NCBI GenBank assembly: GCA_030530685.1
Contig: JAUMUM010000013.1
Coordinates: 1-57,001, forward strand
Length of the DNA: 57,001 bases
Direction of reading: 5' to 3'
Source of the DNA: Actinomycetaceae bacterium
GTDB taxonomy: Bacteria > Actinomycetota > Actinomycetes > Actinomycetales > Actinomycetaceae
Shown here: piece after piece, positions 34,532 to 43,643 of the stretch
Numbering within the stretch: the first letter of the stretch is position 1
How the letters are laid out: each line of letters starts with the position of its first letter
Notes under the pieces: model-generated
What the model was told of the DNA's origin: nothing
The model's input: only the letters and a program-made list of their open reading frames with translations
The model's database searches: none
Translations under genes and position numbers: made by a program

Positions 34532-35113
34532 ATGGAATTGACGCTCTTCGCAGTGGACGTCGTGGCGATATGCATTCTGGCCTTTGCACTGTATGTCCCC
34601 CGGCACCGCCGCAAGGACCTGGCCGTTGCTCTGCTGGGCGTCAACATCGGAGTCCTCGCCGTGACGACCGCCCTGTCAAGCGCGACTGTTGGAGCTGGCC
34701 TCGGTCTGGGGCTGTTCGGCGTCCTTTCGATCATTCGACTCCGCTCCACGGAATTGTCACAGGTCGAGGTGGCCTACTACTTCGCCGCCCTGGCCATCGG
34801 GCTCATCGGTGGCTTGGCGGGCCTGTCGCCCCTCGTGGGCGCGGGCCTGATTGCCGCGATCGTATTGGCGCTTGCCGTGGCCGACTCTTCCAAGATCATG
34901 AGCCGTTCGCGGCACATGACGATGACGGTGGATCGAGCGATAGCGGACACGGATGGGCTGAAGGCCTACATTGAGAGGCTCACGGGAATGGCAGTGCGCG
35001 AGGTCAGCATTGTCAGGCTCGACTACGTCAACGACTCGACCTACGTGGACTTGCGTTGTTCCGTGCCCGCGCCTTCGGCCCCGGCCCGGCAGCTGAGGGA
35101 GGTCAGGCTGTGA
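34532..35113 (+). CDS. DUF4956 integral membrane protein, cassette 2
   Basis: Paralogue of the 30864 gene, 193 residues, with the same membrane plan and the same signature (FGVLSIIRLRSTEL, SQVEVAYYF). The two differ mostly in membrane helices and the last 20 residues. It has a strong ribosome site AGAAGGAGGAAC. Its stop overlaps the GTG of the VTC gene by four bases; in cassette 1 these genes are separated by 8 bases. Base composition is more GC-rich than copy 1, so the copies have diverged for some time or come from different sources. Confidence 0.88.
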   Translation: MELTLFAVDVVAICILAFALYVPRHRRKDLAVALLGVNIGVLAVTTALSSATVGAGLGLGLFGVLSIIRLRSTELSQVEVAYYFAALAIGLIGGLAGLSPLVGAGLIAAIVLALAVADSSKIMSRSRHMTMTVDRAIADTDGLKAYIERLTGMAVREVSIVRLDYVNDSTYVDLRCSVPAPSAPARQLREVRL

Positions 35114-36159
35114 CGGGTATGGTCGCCGGAACAACTACTGGAATTGCGGGTCTGGCTACAGAGACTAGCGCCGCGTCGGCGGAATCCCGTGCCGCGTCGG
35201 TCAGTCTCGCCGGCTCGGCTTGGGAAAGGTGTGCGCGAGGCGGCTTCGACGCGGATGAGGTGGGTGATGTCAGGCAGTTACCCGCGCGGGAAGCGCGTGA
35301 GCAGCTCGTGACCGAGGCGAATGAGCCGAGCGAAATGGGCGCGGCTCTGGGCCGACTGCCCGCCATTACCCTCGACGAGCTTTCCGCCCAGGCGGCGCTG
35401 CTCAGGCGCGTCGACCGAAAGTACCTCGTGGCGCCGGCGCTCGCGCTCGACCTCGTCCGGTACCTCGGCGCCAGCGGAGCTCGGGTACTGACGATCGACG
35501 ACGCCCGCGAGTTCCACTATCTGTCCGACTACTTCGACACGCCGGATTTCAGCCTGCACAGGCTGGCCGCAACCAAGAGGCGTCGTCGGTTCAAGGTCCG
35601 CTCACGCATCTATCTGGACTCGGGGCTGCACTTCGCCGAACTCAAGACACGCGGCGGGCGCGGGTACAGCATCAAGGACCGTCTGCAATTGGAGGATGTT
35701 CCCCGCCAGGTATGTCAGCGCATGAGCGGCGCGGAGCCGATTCGAGGACAGGAGATCATCGCGCGACCGCAGGTCGCCGAGTGGGTCGCCGCCCAACTGG
35801 TGGAGCGAGGGATCGCCGACACGCGCCGGGCGGGAACGCGGATCGTCGCCGGCCTGCGCGGCTCATTGCGGTCGGTCTACACCAGGTCAACGCTCTACAT
35901 CCCGGGCGACTGCCGTGTGACCATCGACGTCGCCCTGACCATCGGCGACCCGAATGCGACGGCGAGCTTCCGCGTGCCGGGCGTCGTCGTCGAAACCAAA
36001 TCGAGTGGAGGGAGCTCGCGGGCTGACCACTGGCTGTGGCGCCACGGCGCCCGACCCACCAGATTCTCGAAGTACTCGGTGGGAGTGGTGAAGTCGAATC
36101 CCGCGTTGCCCACAAACCGCTGGCATAGGACGCTCAACGAACTAGGAGAAATGAAGTGA
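35110..36159 (+). CDS. VTC-domain polyphosphate polymerase, cassette 2
   Basis: Paralogue of the 31469 gene, about 349 residues with the GTG start at 35110, which overlaps the DUF4956 stop as GTGA and follows CTGAGGGAGG. The first 80 residues are a low-complexity Ala/Ser/Glu-rich extension absent from copy 1. The polymerase domain retains RRVDRKYLV, TKRRRRFKVRSRIY, ELKTRGGRG, KDRLQLED, VVVETKSSGG and SKYSVG, so both copies look catalytically competent. The stop overlaps the lipoprotein start as GTGA. Confidence 0.87.
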   Translation: MTGMVAGTTTGIAGLATETSAASAESRAASVSLAGSAWERCARGGFDADEVGDVRQLPAREAREQLVTEANEPSEMGAALGRLPAITLDELSAQAALLRRVDRKYLVAPALALDLVRYLGASGARVLTIDDAREFHYLSDYFDTPDFSLHRLAATKRRRRFKVRSRIYLDSGLHFAELKTRGGRGYSIKDRLQLEDVPRQVCQRMSGAEPIRGQEIIARPQVAEWVAAQLVERGIADTRRAGTRIVAGLRGSLRSVYTRSTLYIPGDCRVTIDVALTIGDPNATASFRVPGVVVETKSSGGSSRADHWLWRHGARPTRFSKYSVGVVKSNPALPTNRWHRTLNELGEMK

Positions 36160-37790
36160 ACGCAAAGAAGACGTGGATGGCGCTGGCCCTGGCTGCCAGC
36201 CTAGGGCTCGGCGCCTGCGGTGGCGGCAACGCGGCGAGTGCGGCAGGGGGAGCGGCGTCGAAGTCGGCAGCGTCCAGCGGTGCGGCCTTAGATGCGACGA
36301 CGTCGACCGATGGTCTGGCCACGCTCGACGCCCTGCGCGAGACCTCGGAGACCTCGCTTCCCAGTGGGGATGTATACGCCGGTACCGTCACCGCCCAGGA
36401 AGCCACCATTGAGGCGATGATGGCCGAGAACCAGAGACCGCACGCGGATTCCAACGACGCCGAGTACGATGCCTCCGCGGCCACGACCGTCACCCTGGAC
36501 GGTTCGTCGGCAACCGTGGAAGGGGATGGTGCCCAGGCGGCCGACGGCACGGTGACCATCTCGGCTGGGGGAACCTACATTCTGACCGGCGAATTCGAGG
36601 GGCAGGTCCTCGTCGAGGCATCCGATGCGGACAAGGTCACGATCGTGCTCGACGGGGTGAACATATCCTCGTCGGACGACGCGGCGATCCGCGTGGTGCA
36701 GGCCGACGAGGCCGTGCTCGTCCTGGCGGAAGGCACGACCAACTCCGTCTCCGACACCGCCAGCTACTCCGAGGACTACGACGGGCCGACCGCCGCCATC
36801 GCCTCCAAGGCTGACCTGACGGTCGGCGGCTCCGGCACCCTCGACGTGCAGGGCAACGGCAATGACGGCGTCTCCAGTTCCGACGGCCTCGTCATCATCG
36901 GCGGCACGATCGATGTCACCGCCGTCGACGACGGCGTTCGCGGCCAGGACTACGTGGTGCTCGCCGCGGGGACGCTGAGCGTCCAGGCGCAGGGAGACGC
37001 GATCAAGTCCGACAACGAGTCCGACGCCGGACGAGGGTACGTGCTGGTCACTGGCGGCGAGGCGACGCTTTCCGCCGGGTCTGACGCGATTGACGCGACG
37101 TCTGACCTGATGTTCGCCGGAGGGGCTGTGACGGTCAGTGAAAGCGAGGAAGGCTTCGAGTCGTCGAATATGCTGCTGGCCGGAGGGTCGGCCGACATCA
37201 CCTCCTCGGATGACGGCCTCAACGCCGTCGACGGTACGCCGTGGCTGGCGGTGACCGGTGGTGAGTGGGTGCTCGATTCGGAGGGCGACGGATTCGACTC
37301 CAATGGTGAGGGTTACATCAGCGGCGGATCCGTGACGGTCTACGGGCCGACGAACGGAGGCAACGGCGCGATCGACGCCGAGGGCGGCGTGACGGTCACC
37401 GGCGGGACGCTCTTTGCCATCGGTTCGGCCGGCATGGATCAGGCGCCGCGCACGGGCGGGGAGCAGTCCGCCATCAAGGTGCAAACCAATGTCGCAGAGG
37501 GAGCCACCGTGGCCATCGCCGATTCTAGCGGCAACGAGATTGCCAGCTACACGAGCCGCAAAAGGGCCTCGTCGATCGTGTTCTCCTCTGCGGGTATAGC
37601 CGAGGGGCAGGAGTACATGGTGTTGGTCGACGGCGAGAAGGCCGCCACCGCGACGGGCGGCGACTACGTCGCGGGCGAGTCGATGCTGGGCGGCGGCCAA
37701 GGGGCCGGCGGGCAGATGCCCGACGGTCAGGCTCCTGGCGGGCAGATGCCTGGAGGGCAGGGTTCCGGCGGGCGTCCCGGGCAGGGATAG
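36156..37790 (+). CDS. Beta-helix lipoprotein (Cthe_2159-like) with Gly/Gln tail, cassette 2
   Basis: Lipoprotein of 544 residues, paralogue of the 32407 product. The lipobox is LGLGAC. The beta-helix repeats match copy 1 closely (GGTYILTGEFEGQVLVEA, GGTIDVTAVDDGVRGQDYV, SDDGLNAVDG, EGDGFDSNGEGYISGG). Copy 2 ends with about 45 extra residues of GGQMPDGQAPGGQMP-type repeats, a flexible tail that copy 1 lacks and that could reach into the cell wall. It is the last gene of cassette 2. Confidence 0.85.
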   Translation: MNAKKTWMALALAASLGLGACGGGNAASAAGGAASKSAASSGAALDATTSTDGLATLDALRETSETSLPSGDVYAGTVTAQEATIEAMMAENQRPHADSNDAEYDASAATTVTLDGSSATVEGDGAQAADGTVTISAGGTYILTGEFEGQVLVEASDADKVTIVLDGVNISSSDDAAIRVVQADEAVLVLAEGTTNSVSDTASYSEDYDGPTAAIASKADLTVGGSGTLDVQGNGNDGVSSSDGLVIIGGTIDVTAVDDGVRGQDYVVLAAGTLSVQAQGDAIKSDNESDAGRGYVLVTGGEATLSAGSDAIDATSDLMFAGGAVTVSESEEGFESSNMLLAGGSADITSSDDGLNAVDGTPWLAVTGGEWVLDSEGDGFDSNGEGYISGGSVTVYGPTNGGNGAIDAEGGVTVTGGTLFAIGSAGMDQAPRTGGEQSAIKVQTNVAEGATVAIADSSGNEIASYTSRKRASSIVFSSAGIAEGQEYMVLVDGEKAATATGGDYVAGESMLGGGQGAGGQMPDGQAPGGQMPGGQGSGGRPGQG

Positions 37791-37909
37791 TCCCGGCGGT
37801 GGGGCGGCGTCGATCGGGTGGTCTGCGCCGCTTTTGAGCGCGGTGGGGAGGGGCCGGTACGGCCGGATTACCAGGTAGGTATAACTGCCCATGCGGAGTT
37901 CGCCGGCAG

Positions 37910-37984
37910 GAATCCACAAATGTGGATAAGTCGGGGTATATCTTCCACAAGTGTGGATCGACAGATACACAGATCTGTGGATAA
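37910..37984. promoter_or_regulatory. Cluster of DnaA-type boxes
   Basis: Two perfect DnaA boxes (TTATCCACA read on the minus strand) lie at 37921-37929 and 37976-37984. A third (CGATCCACA) lies at 37952-37960 in the same orientation. Each has an inverted or overlapping half-site to its left: ATCCACA-AA-TGTGGAT, TTCCACA-AG-TGTGGAT and CACAGATCTGTG. The spacing of starts is 31 and 24 bases. No dnaA or dnaN gene is near. Confidence 0.65.
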
Positions 37985-38157
37985 GTGCCGGATGTGCCCG
38001 CCTGTCTGGATGAGCGCCTGCGTTGGCTAACCGCAGGGCGGTGTGAGGGCGGACGTGCGGGAGTGCGATGCTCGGCGAGTGCCGAGTGGGCGCCGGTCTT
38101 CCGGCGTGTCTGCTCCCACCTTTCGGCTCGTTGGCACCGGTCGTCTCGATTTGCTGG

Positions 38158-38345
38158 TGTCGGGCTCAGGGATCTGCGGCTACCGGGCTCAGGGGTTTGC
38201 TGCCGGGTTTTGGGGGTCTAGCCCTGGCTCGGAGATCCGTCGCGGCCGGCCTCGGGGGTTCGTTGACGCCGGGCGTATCCGCCGGCGCTGGACCTCGTGG
38301 CATGTTCCCGCCGGGCTCGGCGACCTCGTCGGTGGCTGCTGTCCA
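38158..38345. repeat. Degenerate tandem repeats of about 20-29 bases
   Basis: The motif cgggctcaggg-t-tgc-gc recurs with many changes (for example near 38158, 38185, 38247 and 38310). It looks like decayed tandem repeats rather than coding sequence. Confidence 0.35.
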
Positions 38346-38619
38346 GCCTGGCGGCACTGCCGCGCCCCTGCCCGGGCAGACGCGTAGATCGCGCCGAGGA
38401 CAAATCCGGGGTCAAAAAATGTCGGAGCCCCCTGCGAACATGAAAACAGCCACCCAACCGGTGGCCCGGACGCTTCCACGCCGAAGCGAGGCCGGTCGAA
38501 TGTTGTGGAAGGATCAGGGGATATCGAGATGAGGGCGAGCAGGCGAATGCACAGCCTATCCACCGTCGGCGCAAGGCAATCCACAGGGTAGTAATTACAC
38601 ACGTGTCACTTGTCACCGG

Positions 38620-38667
38620 ACACTACACCTTGTGGTCTATCCGGTTGGCGACCACAAGGTGTAGTGT
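38620..38667. promoter_or_regulatory. Pair of facing NrdR boxes upstream of nrdH
   Basis: ACACTACACCTTGTGG (38620-38635) and its exact reverse complement CCACAAGGTGTAGTGT (38652-38667) match the NrdR box pattern. Their centres are 32 bases apart, about three helical turns, the usual spacing class for NrdR pairs. They lie 174-221 bases before nrdH. NrdR represses ribonucleotide reductase genes when dATP is high. Confidence 0.75.
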
Positions 38668-38840
38668 TCTGGGTTGAGTCGTTTTCGACGCGACTGCAGG
38701 TCGTTCCGGGCTGTTCGAGCCGCGGTCGGCAGACGTCGAAAGGGGCTCGGCACGGACGGAACGATACGACATCGGCTTCGCCTCGGGAACCTTGGAGGGG
38801 GACCCGGGGCGAGCAGGAGGAGTCGAAAGGAAGAGAACGA

Positions 38841-39098
38841 ATGAACATCACTGTCTACACCAAACCCTCGTGCGTCCAGTGCAATGCGACCAAGAGAGCG
38901 CTCGACAAGGCCGGTCTTTCCTACGGCGAGGTCGACCTCACGAAGGATGCCGAGGCCCTGGAAGCCGTCAAGGCTCTGGGCTACCAGTCTGCGCCCATCG
39001 TGTTCGCCGGGGACGAGCACTGGGCCGGCTTCCGTCCGGATCGCATCAAGGCGCTCGCAGCGGCCGCGGTCGAAGAGTCCGCAGCCGTGGGTGCCTAA
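38841..39098 (+). CDS. nrdH: Glutaredoxin-like electron donor NrdH
   Basis: Redoxin of 85 residues that reduces class Ib ribonucleotide reductase. It begins [20 protein letters not shown] with the CVQC active site and has the NrdH-type end [20 protein letters not shown]. The ATG is chosen because the fold starts there and AGGAAGAG lies just upstream; the longer frame runs through the promoter region. It is the first gene of nrdHIE under the NrdR box pair. Confidence 0.95.
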   Translation: MNITVYTKPSCVQCNATKRALDKAGLSYGEVDLTKDAEALEAVKALGYQSAPIVFAGDEHWAGFRPDRIKALAAAAVEESAAVGA

Positions 39099-39174
39099 GG
39101 ACCGGGCGGGGCAGTGGCGCCCCGCCCCGTCGGGCCGCCTGCGGCTGCGGGTGACCGGCGATTTTGGAGGCCGC

Positions 39175-39579
39175 GTGGCTCGGATCGTTTACTTTTCTTC
39201 CGCGACGAACAATACGAAGCGTTTCGTGGAGAAGCTCGGCATGCCCGCCGAGCGCATTCCCCTCCTCCCCAAGGAGGACCCGCTTCGCGTCGACGAGGAG
39301 TACGTTCTGATAGTTCCCACATATGGCGGTGGCAGCCACAAGGGGGCTGTTCCCAAGCAGGTCATCAAGTTCCTGAACGACGAGCACAACCGCTCGTTGA
39401 TTCGAGGAGTGATCAGTTCGGGGAACACGAATTTCGGCAGCGCCTACGGCTTGGCGGGGGAGATCATCTCTGCCAAGTGCAAGGTGCCTCTCATGTACAG
39501 GTTCGAACTGCTCGGCACACCTCGGGATGTGGACCGAGTGAGGGAAGGTTTGGAGAAGTTTTGGCAGCAACCACGTTGA
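39175..39579 (+). CDS. nrdI: Flavodoxin-like NrdI protein
   Basis: Flavodoxin-like protein of 134 residues that supplies the oxidant to assemble the dimanganese-tyrosyl radical of NrdF. The FMN loops are visible: [35 protein letters not shown] and [18 protein letters not shown]. The GTG at 39175 follows TTGGAGG. Its 3' end overlaps the nrdE start by about 19 bases. Confidence 0.92.
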   Translation: MARIVYFSSATNNTKRFVEKLGMPAERIPLLPKEDPLRVDEEYVLIVPTYGGGSHKGAVPKQVIKFLNDEHNRSLIRGVISSGNTNFGSAYGLAGEIISAKCKVPLMYRFELLGTPRDVDRVREGLEKFWQQPR

Positions 39580-41714
39580 CGGACACCGGCGAAGAGAACT
39601 ACGTCGATCCCAACCTCGACTACCACTCGCTCAATGCCCAGCTCAATCTCTACGACGCTGACGGGCAGATACAATTCGACGCCGACCGGGCGGCTGCGCG
39701 TCAGTACTTCCTTCAGCATGTCAATAAGAACACGGTCTACTTCCATGATCTCGAAGAGAAGATGAAGTACCTCGTGGGGGAGGGCTACTACGAAAAGGAG
39801 GTCCTTGACGCCTACGACTTCTCCTTCGTCAAGTCGCTCTACAAGGCCGCCTACGCCAAGAAGTTCCGCTTCCCGACCTTCCTCGGGGCCTTCAAGTACT
39901 ACACCTCGTACACGCTCAAGACCTTCGACGGCACGCGCTACCTCGAACGTTATGAGGATCGCGTCTGCATGGTCGCCCTGACCCTGGCTCGGGGTGACGA
40001 GGCGCTGGCCATGTCCCTCATGGAGGAGATCATCGAGGGCCGATTCCAGCCGGCCACGCCGACCTTCCTCAACGCGGGCAAGGCCGCCCGCGGCGAACTC
40101 GTCTCCTGCTTCCTGCTCCGGGTCGAGGACAACATGGAATCCATCGCCCGTGGCATCAACTCGGCGCTGCAGCTATCCAAGCGTGGCGGCGGCGTCGCCC
40201 TCAACCTCTCCAACCTGCGCGAGTTGGGCGCGCCCATCAAGAAGATCCAGAACCAGTCCTCGGGCGTCAACCCCGTCATGAAGTTGCTGGAGGACTCCTT
40301 CTCGTACGCCAACCAGCTGGGGGCGCGCCAAGGTGCGGGCGCCGTCTACCTGCACGCCCACCACCCCGACATCATGCGCTTCCTGGATACCAAGCGGGAG
40401 AACGCGGACGAGAAGATCCGCATCAAGACCCTCTCGCTGGGCGTCGTCATCCCCGATATCACCTTTGAGTTGGCCAAGAACAACGAGGACATGTACCTCT
40501 TCAGCCCCTACGACGTCGAGCGTGTGTACGGGGTGCCCTTCACGGAGATCAGCGTCTCCGAAAAGTATCGGGAGATGGTCGGCGACAAGCGCATCCGCAA
40601 GTCGAAGATCAACGCCCGCAACTTCTTCCAGACGCTGGCGGAGATCCAGTTCGAGTCCGGCTACCCGTACATCCTCTTCGAGGACACGGCCAACCGCTCC
40701 AACCCCATCGACGGCAAGATCACGATGTCCAACCTGTGCTCGGAGATCCTCCAGGTCTCGGAGGCGTCGACGCTGGGCGAGGACCTGGGGTACACGCACA
40801 TCGGCAAGGACATCTCCTGCAATCTCGGATCGATGAATATCGCCAAGGCGATGGATTCGCCCGACCTCGGCAAGACGATCGAAACGGCCGTCCGTGCGCT
40901 GACGTCGGTGTCTGACATGACGGACATCCAGTCCGTGCCGTCCGTTCGGCGCGGGAACTCCATGAGCCACGCCATCGGGCTGGGGCAGATGAACCTCCAC
41001 GGTTACCTGGGCCGCGAGAGGATCTTCTACGGGTCTGAAGAAGCTCTCGACTTCACGAACATGTACTTCTACACGGTCGTCTACCACGCGATTCGTGCCT
41101 CAATGGAGATCGCCAAGGAGCGCGGGCAGCGCTTCGAGGGCTTCGAGAAGTCCAAGTACGCCAGCGGCGAGTACTTCGCCAAGTACATCGACGAGGTATG
41201 GCAGCCAAAGACCGAGCGCGTGCGCGAGCTCTTCGCTGACATCCACATTCCGACGCAGGAGGACTGGGCGCGTCTGTGCGACGACGTCCAGCGGCACGGC
41301 ATGTACAACCAGAACCTCCAGGCCGTTCCGCCGACCGGATCGATTTCGTACATCAACCACTCGACGTCGTCGATCCATCCCATCGTTTCCAAGATCGAGA
41401 TCCGCAAGGAAGGCAAGATCGGTCGCGTCTACTACCCGGCGCCGTACATGACGAACGACAACCTGGAGTACTACCAGGACGCCTACGAGATCGGCCCCGA
41501 GAAGATCATCGACACCTACGCGGCAGCAAGCCAGCACGTCGATCAGGGGCTTTCGCTCACGCTGTTCTATCCGGACACGGTGACCACCCGCGACGTCAAC
41601 AGGAACTACATCTATGCGTGGCGCCGGGGGATCAAGACCCTCTACTACATGCGCATCAGGCAGCAGGCGCTGGAGGGGACGGAGGTCGCCGGCTGCGTTT
41701 CCTGCATGCTGTGA
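39561..41714 (+). CDS. nrdE: Class Ib ribonucleotide reductase large subunit NrdE
   Basis: Catalytic alpha subunit of about 717 residues that reduces ribonucleoside diphosphates. The N-terminus [20 protein letters not shown] is typical of actinobacterial NrdE. Active-site features include [20 protein letters not shown] (first redox Cys), [14 protein letters not shown] (thiyl radical Cys), [18 protein letters not shown] and the C-terminal redox pair CVSCML. The start is most likely TTG at 39561 after TTTGGAGAAG; a TTG at 39576 is the alternative. nrdF does not follow; it lies 12.7 kb away. Confidence 0.93.
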   Translation: MAATTLTDTGEENYVDPNLDYHSLNAQLNLYDADGQIQFDADRAAARQYFLQHVNKNTVYFHDLEEKMKYLVGEGYYEKEVLDAYDFSFVKSLYKAAYAKKFRFPTFLGAFKYYTSYTLKTFDGTRYLERYEDRVCMVALTLARGDEALAMSLMEEIIEGRFQPATPTFLNAGKAARGELVSCFLLRVEDNMESIARGINSALQLSKRGGGVALNLSNLRELGAPIKKIQNQSSGVNPVMKLLEDSFSYANQLGARQGAGAVYLHAHHPDIMRFLDTKRENADEKIRIKTLSLGVVIPDITFELAKNNEDMYLFSPYDVERVYGVPFTEISVSEKYREMVGDKRIRKSKINARNFFQTLAEIQFESGYPYILFEDTANRSNPIDGKITMSNLCSEILQVSEASTLGEDLGYTHIGKDISCNLGSMNIAKAMDSPDLGKTIETAVRALTSVSDMTDIQSVPSVRRGNSMSHAIGLGQMNLHGYLGRERIFYGSEEALDFTNMYFYTVVYHAIRASMEIAKERGQRFEGFEKSKYASGEYFAKYIDEVWQPKTERVRELFADIHIPTQEDWARLCDDVQRHGMYNQNLQAVPPTGSISYINHSTSSIHPIVSKIEIRKEGKIGRVYYPAPYMTNDNLEYYQDAYEIGPEKIIDTYAAASQHVDQGLSLTLFYPDTVTTRDVNRNYIYAWRRGIKTLYYMRIRQQALEGTEVAGCVSCML

Positions 41715-41850
41715 GGGGCTCGGCTCAGTGACTTCCGGTGCGGGCCTGGCCTTGCTGGCGCACGACGCCTTGCTGGCGCGCGGCAGCCGGGCTCGCATCT
41801 CGTGTCGCGGCCAGTGCCCGCCGTCGGTGCGTGTTGCGCTCGGGAGGAGT

Positions 41851-41868
41851 GCGCTCCCTGCGGAGCGC
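41851..41868 (+). terminator. Hairpin after nrdE
   Basis: GCGCTCC / GGAGCGC with a 4-base loop, with partial pairing beyond the arms. It lies 137 bases after the nrdE stop. Confidence 0.4.
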
Positions 41869-41931
41869 GGTGCTCGTTAGGTTGGCGCCGCCGGTGCCGC
41901 AGCGAGTCGGCTCCCGACGTCGATTCACCCC

Positions 41932-41960
41932 TTCACGAGGAAGTTTACATGGAATATAAT
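41932..41960 (+). promoter_or_regulatory. Promoter of the osmoprotectant importer
   Basis: TTCACG (41932-41937), a 17-base spacer and a perfect TATAAT (41955-41960), 56 bases before the first gene. It is one of the best housekeeping-like promoters in the window. Confidence 0.6.
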
Positions 41961-42015
41961 TACGCCCATGGCTAACTTCCACTGCCTTCGCGCATGCGTT
42001 CGATAGGGTGCACAC

Positions 42016-42996
42016 ATGATTCAGTTCGAATCGGTAACGAAGATCTATCCGGACGGAACGGCCGCCGTCTCCGATTTTTCCCTGACGGTTCCCTCTCATC
42101 GGACCGTGGCGCTCGTGGGCTCGTCGGGATCTGGCAAGACGACGCTTCTTCGAATGGTCAACCGGATGGTCGATCCGACCAGCGGGCGGGTGCTCATCGA
42201 CGACGAAGACGTCCTGGACCGCGACCCTGTCGTCCTGCGCCGCTCCATCGGGTACGTCCTGCAAAACGGCGGCCTCCTGCCACATCGAACCGTCCTCGAC
42301 AATATCGCCACGGTTCCCGTGCTCACCGGCCGCCCCCGCAAGAAGGCGCGCGCCGAGGCCAAGGAACTCCTTGAGCGGGTGGGCCTGGATCCGTCACTGG
42401 GCGATCGGTATCCCGCCCAGCTTTCCGGAGGGCAGCAGCAGAGGGTCGGCGTGGCCCGCGCGCTGGCACTCGACCCGAACATCCTCCTCATGGACGAACC
42501 GTTCGGCGCCGTCGACCCGATCGTGCGCGGCGAGCTTCAGGACGAACTCGTCCGCCTGCAGGCCGAGCTCGGCAAGACGATCGTCTTTGTCACCCACGAC
42601 ATTGAGGAGGCGTTCCGGCTCGGAGACGAGGTCGTCGTACTCAAAGAGGGTGGTGAGATCGCGCAGCGCGGAACGCCCGCCGAGATCCTCGCCTCGCCCG
42701 CGGACGACTTCGTTCGCGACTTCGTCGGCCTGGGACGGGCCGATCTGCACCTTCAGGTGCGCGAGGTCGAGGGGCGCGCGATGGTCGTCGATCCCGATGG
42801 CAGGCCACTCGGCTTCCTCGAGGGCGCCTCGCGCGACGACGCCGACGCTGGGCGCGAGTCTGGGCTCGGCCGGCCGGGCGGTCCCGAAGGCCGAACCACC
42901 GGTGCGGCCACTGGGGCGCCGGCCGCGGCTACTCCACCGGCCACGGCCGCGGACACCGACTCGCCGGGCGATAGGTCAGCGGGGCGAGACGCGTGA
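42016..42996 (+). CDS. Osmoprotectant ABC importer ATPase (OpuCA/ProV-like)
   Basis: ATPase of 326 residues energising uptake of glycine betaine, choline or related solutes. Walker A is GSSGSGKTT, the Q-loop is YVLQNGGLLPHRTV, the signature is LSGGQQQR, Walker B is ILLMDEPFGAVD and the switch His is in VTHDIEEA. QNGGLLPH is characteristic of the OpuC/ProV group. The last 60 residues are Gly/Ala/Pro/Asp-rich instead of a normal CBS pair. It is coupled to the first permease by GTGA. Confidence 0.92.
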   Translation: MIQFESVTKIYPDGTAAVSDFSLTVPSHRTVALVGSSGSGKTTLLRMVNRMVDPTSGRVLIDDEDVLDRDPVVLRRSIGYVLQNGGLLPHRTVLDNIATVPVLTGRPRKKARAEAKELLERVGLDPSLGDRYPAQLSGGQQQRVGVARALALDPNILLMDEPFGAVDPIVRGELQDELVRLQAELGKTIVFVTHDIEEAFRLGDEVVVLKEGGEIAQRGTPAEILASPADDFVRDFVGLGRADLHLQVREVEGRAMVVDPDGRPLGFLEGASRDDADAGRESGLGRPGGPEGRTTGAATGAPAAATPPATAADTDSPGDRSAGRDA

Positions 42997-43643
42997 ACTG
43001 GCTCTCCCAGAACTGGCAGTCGGTGTGGGACCTGTTGATCCTCCACCTGTCCATCAGCGCGACGGCGGTCATCGCGGCCACGCTCCTGGCCATCCCCATC
43101 GGGCGGTTCGCTTTCCAGCACCCCGTCATCGGCGGCACCCTCCTCAGCGCGACCACCCTCATCTACGCCATCCCGTCGCTGCCCCTCATCGTCATCATCC
43201 CGATCGTCATCGGCACGCCAATCCGCGCTCCAGTGACAATCATCGTGGCGCTCAGCCTCTACGGCCTGGCGCTGCTGGTGCGCACGGCCGCCGACGCCTT
43301 CGATTCCGTGGACCCGAACGTCCGCCAGGCCGCGCAGGCCATCGGCTTCTCGCGGCGCAACCTCCTGTGGAAGGTTGATATGCCTCTGGCGCTCCCGGTG
43401 TTCATCTCCGGCGTGCGCGTGGTGACGATGTCGACGGTCGGGCTCGTGACGATCGGCTCCGTCGTCGGCATTTCAAGCCTCGGCTCGCTGCTGACCGATG
43501 GTTATGAGCGGGGCATTATGGCCGAGGTCGCGACCGGCATCATCGCCACGGTGGTTCTCGCCCTCGTGCTCGACGCCCTCATCCTGCTTCTGGGCAGAGT
43601 GCTGGCGCCGTGGACGGCCGCGGTCGAAAGGAGTGGCGCGTGA
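42993..43643 (+). CDS. Osmoprotectant ABC importer permease (OpuCB-like)
   Basis: Permease of 216 residues with about five to six helices and the BPD-type EAA loop around AAQAIGFSRRNLLWKVDMPL. The N-terminus NWLSQNWQSVWDLLILHLSI is typical of OpuCB/ProW proteins. The start GTG overlaps the ATPase stop, and its own stop overlaps the second permease. Confidence 0.9.
   Translation: MNWLSQNWQSVWDLLILHLSISATAVIAATLLAIPIGRFAFQHPVIGGTLLSATTLIYAIPSLPLIVIIPIVIGTPIRAPVTIIVALSLYGLALLVRTAADAFDSVDPNVRQAAQAIGFSRRNLLWKVDMPLALPVFISGVRVVTMSTVGLVTIGSVVGISSLGSLLTDGYERGIMAEVATGIIATVVLALVLDALILLLGRVLAPWTAAVERSGA

Larger units (their letters stand above)
37791..38840. other. 1 kb intergenic region with DnaA-type and NrdR boxes
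   Basis: No supported gene. It holds the DnaA-box cluster (37910-37984), an imperfect repeat stretch of about 24-base units near 38158-38345 (cgggctcaggggtttgctg-like), two weaker DnaA-like sites (CTATCCACC at about 38557, CAATCCACA at about 38578) and the two NrdR boxes. A 154-residue open frame across 38068-38532 follows the repeats and resembles no protein. Confidence 0.6.
41715..42015. other. Intergenic region between nrdE and the osmoprotectant importer
   Basis: No gene is supported. It contains an imperfect hairpin (41851-41868) that may terminate nrdHIE and the promoter of the importer near its right end. Confidence 0.6.

Noticed and set aside
37910-37984. Calling the DnaA-box cluster the chromosomal origin
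   Set aside because: dnaA, dnaN, gyrB and rpmH are not nearby and no AT-rich unwinding stretch is seen, so it is reported only as a DnaA-type cluster.
38068-38532. 154-residue open frame in the intergenic region before nrdH
   Set aside because: Follows degenerate repeats, has no ribosome site and resembles no protein; the start lies in a repeat tract.
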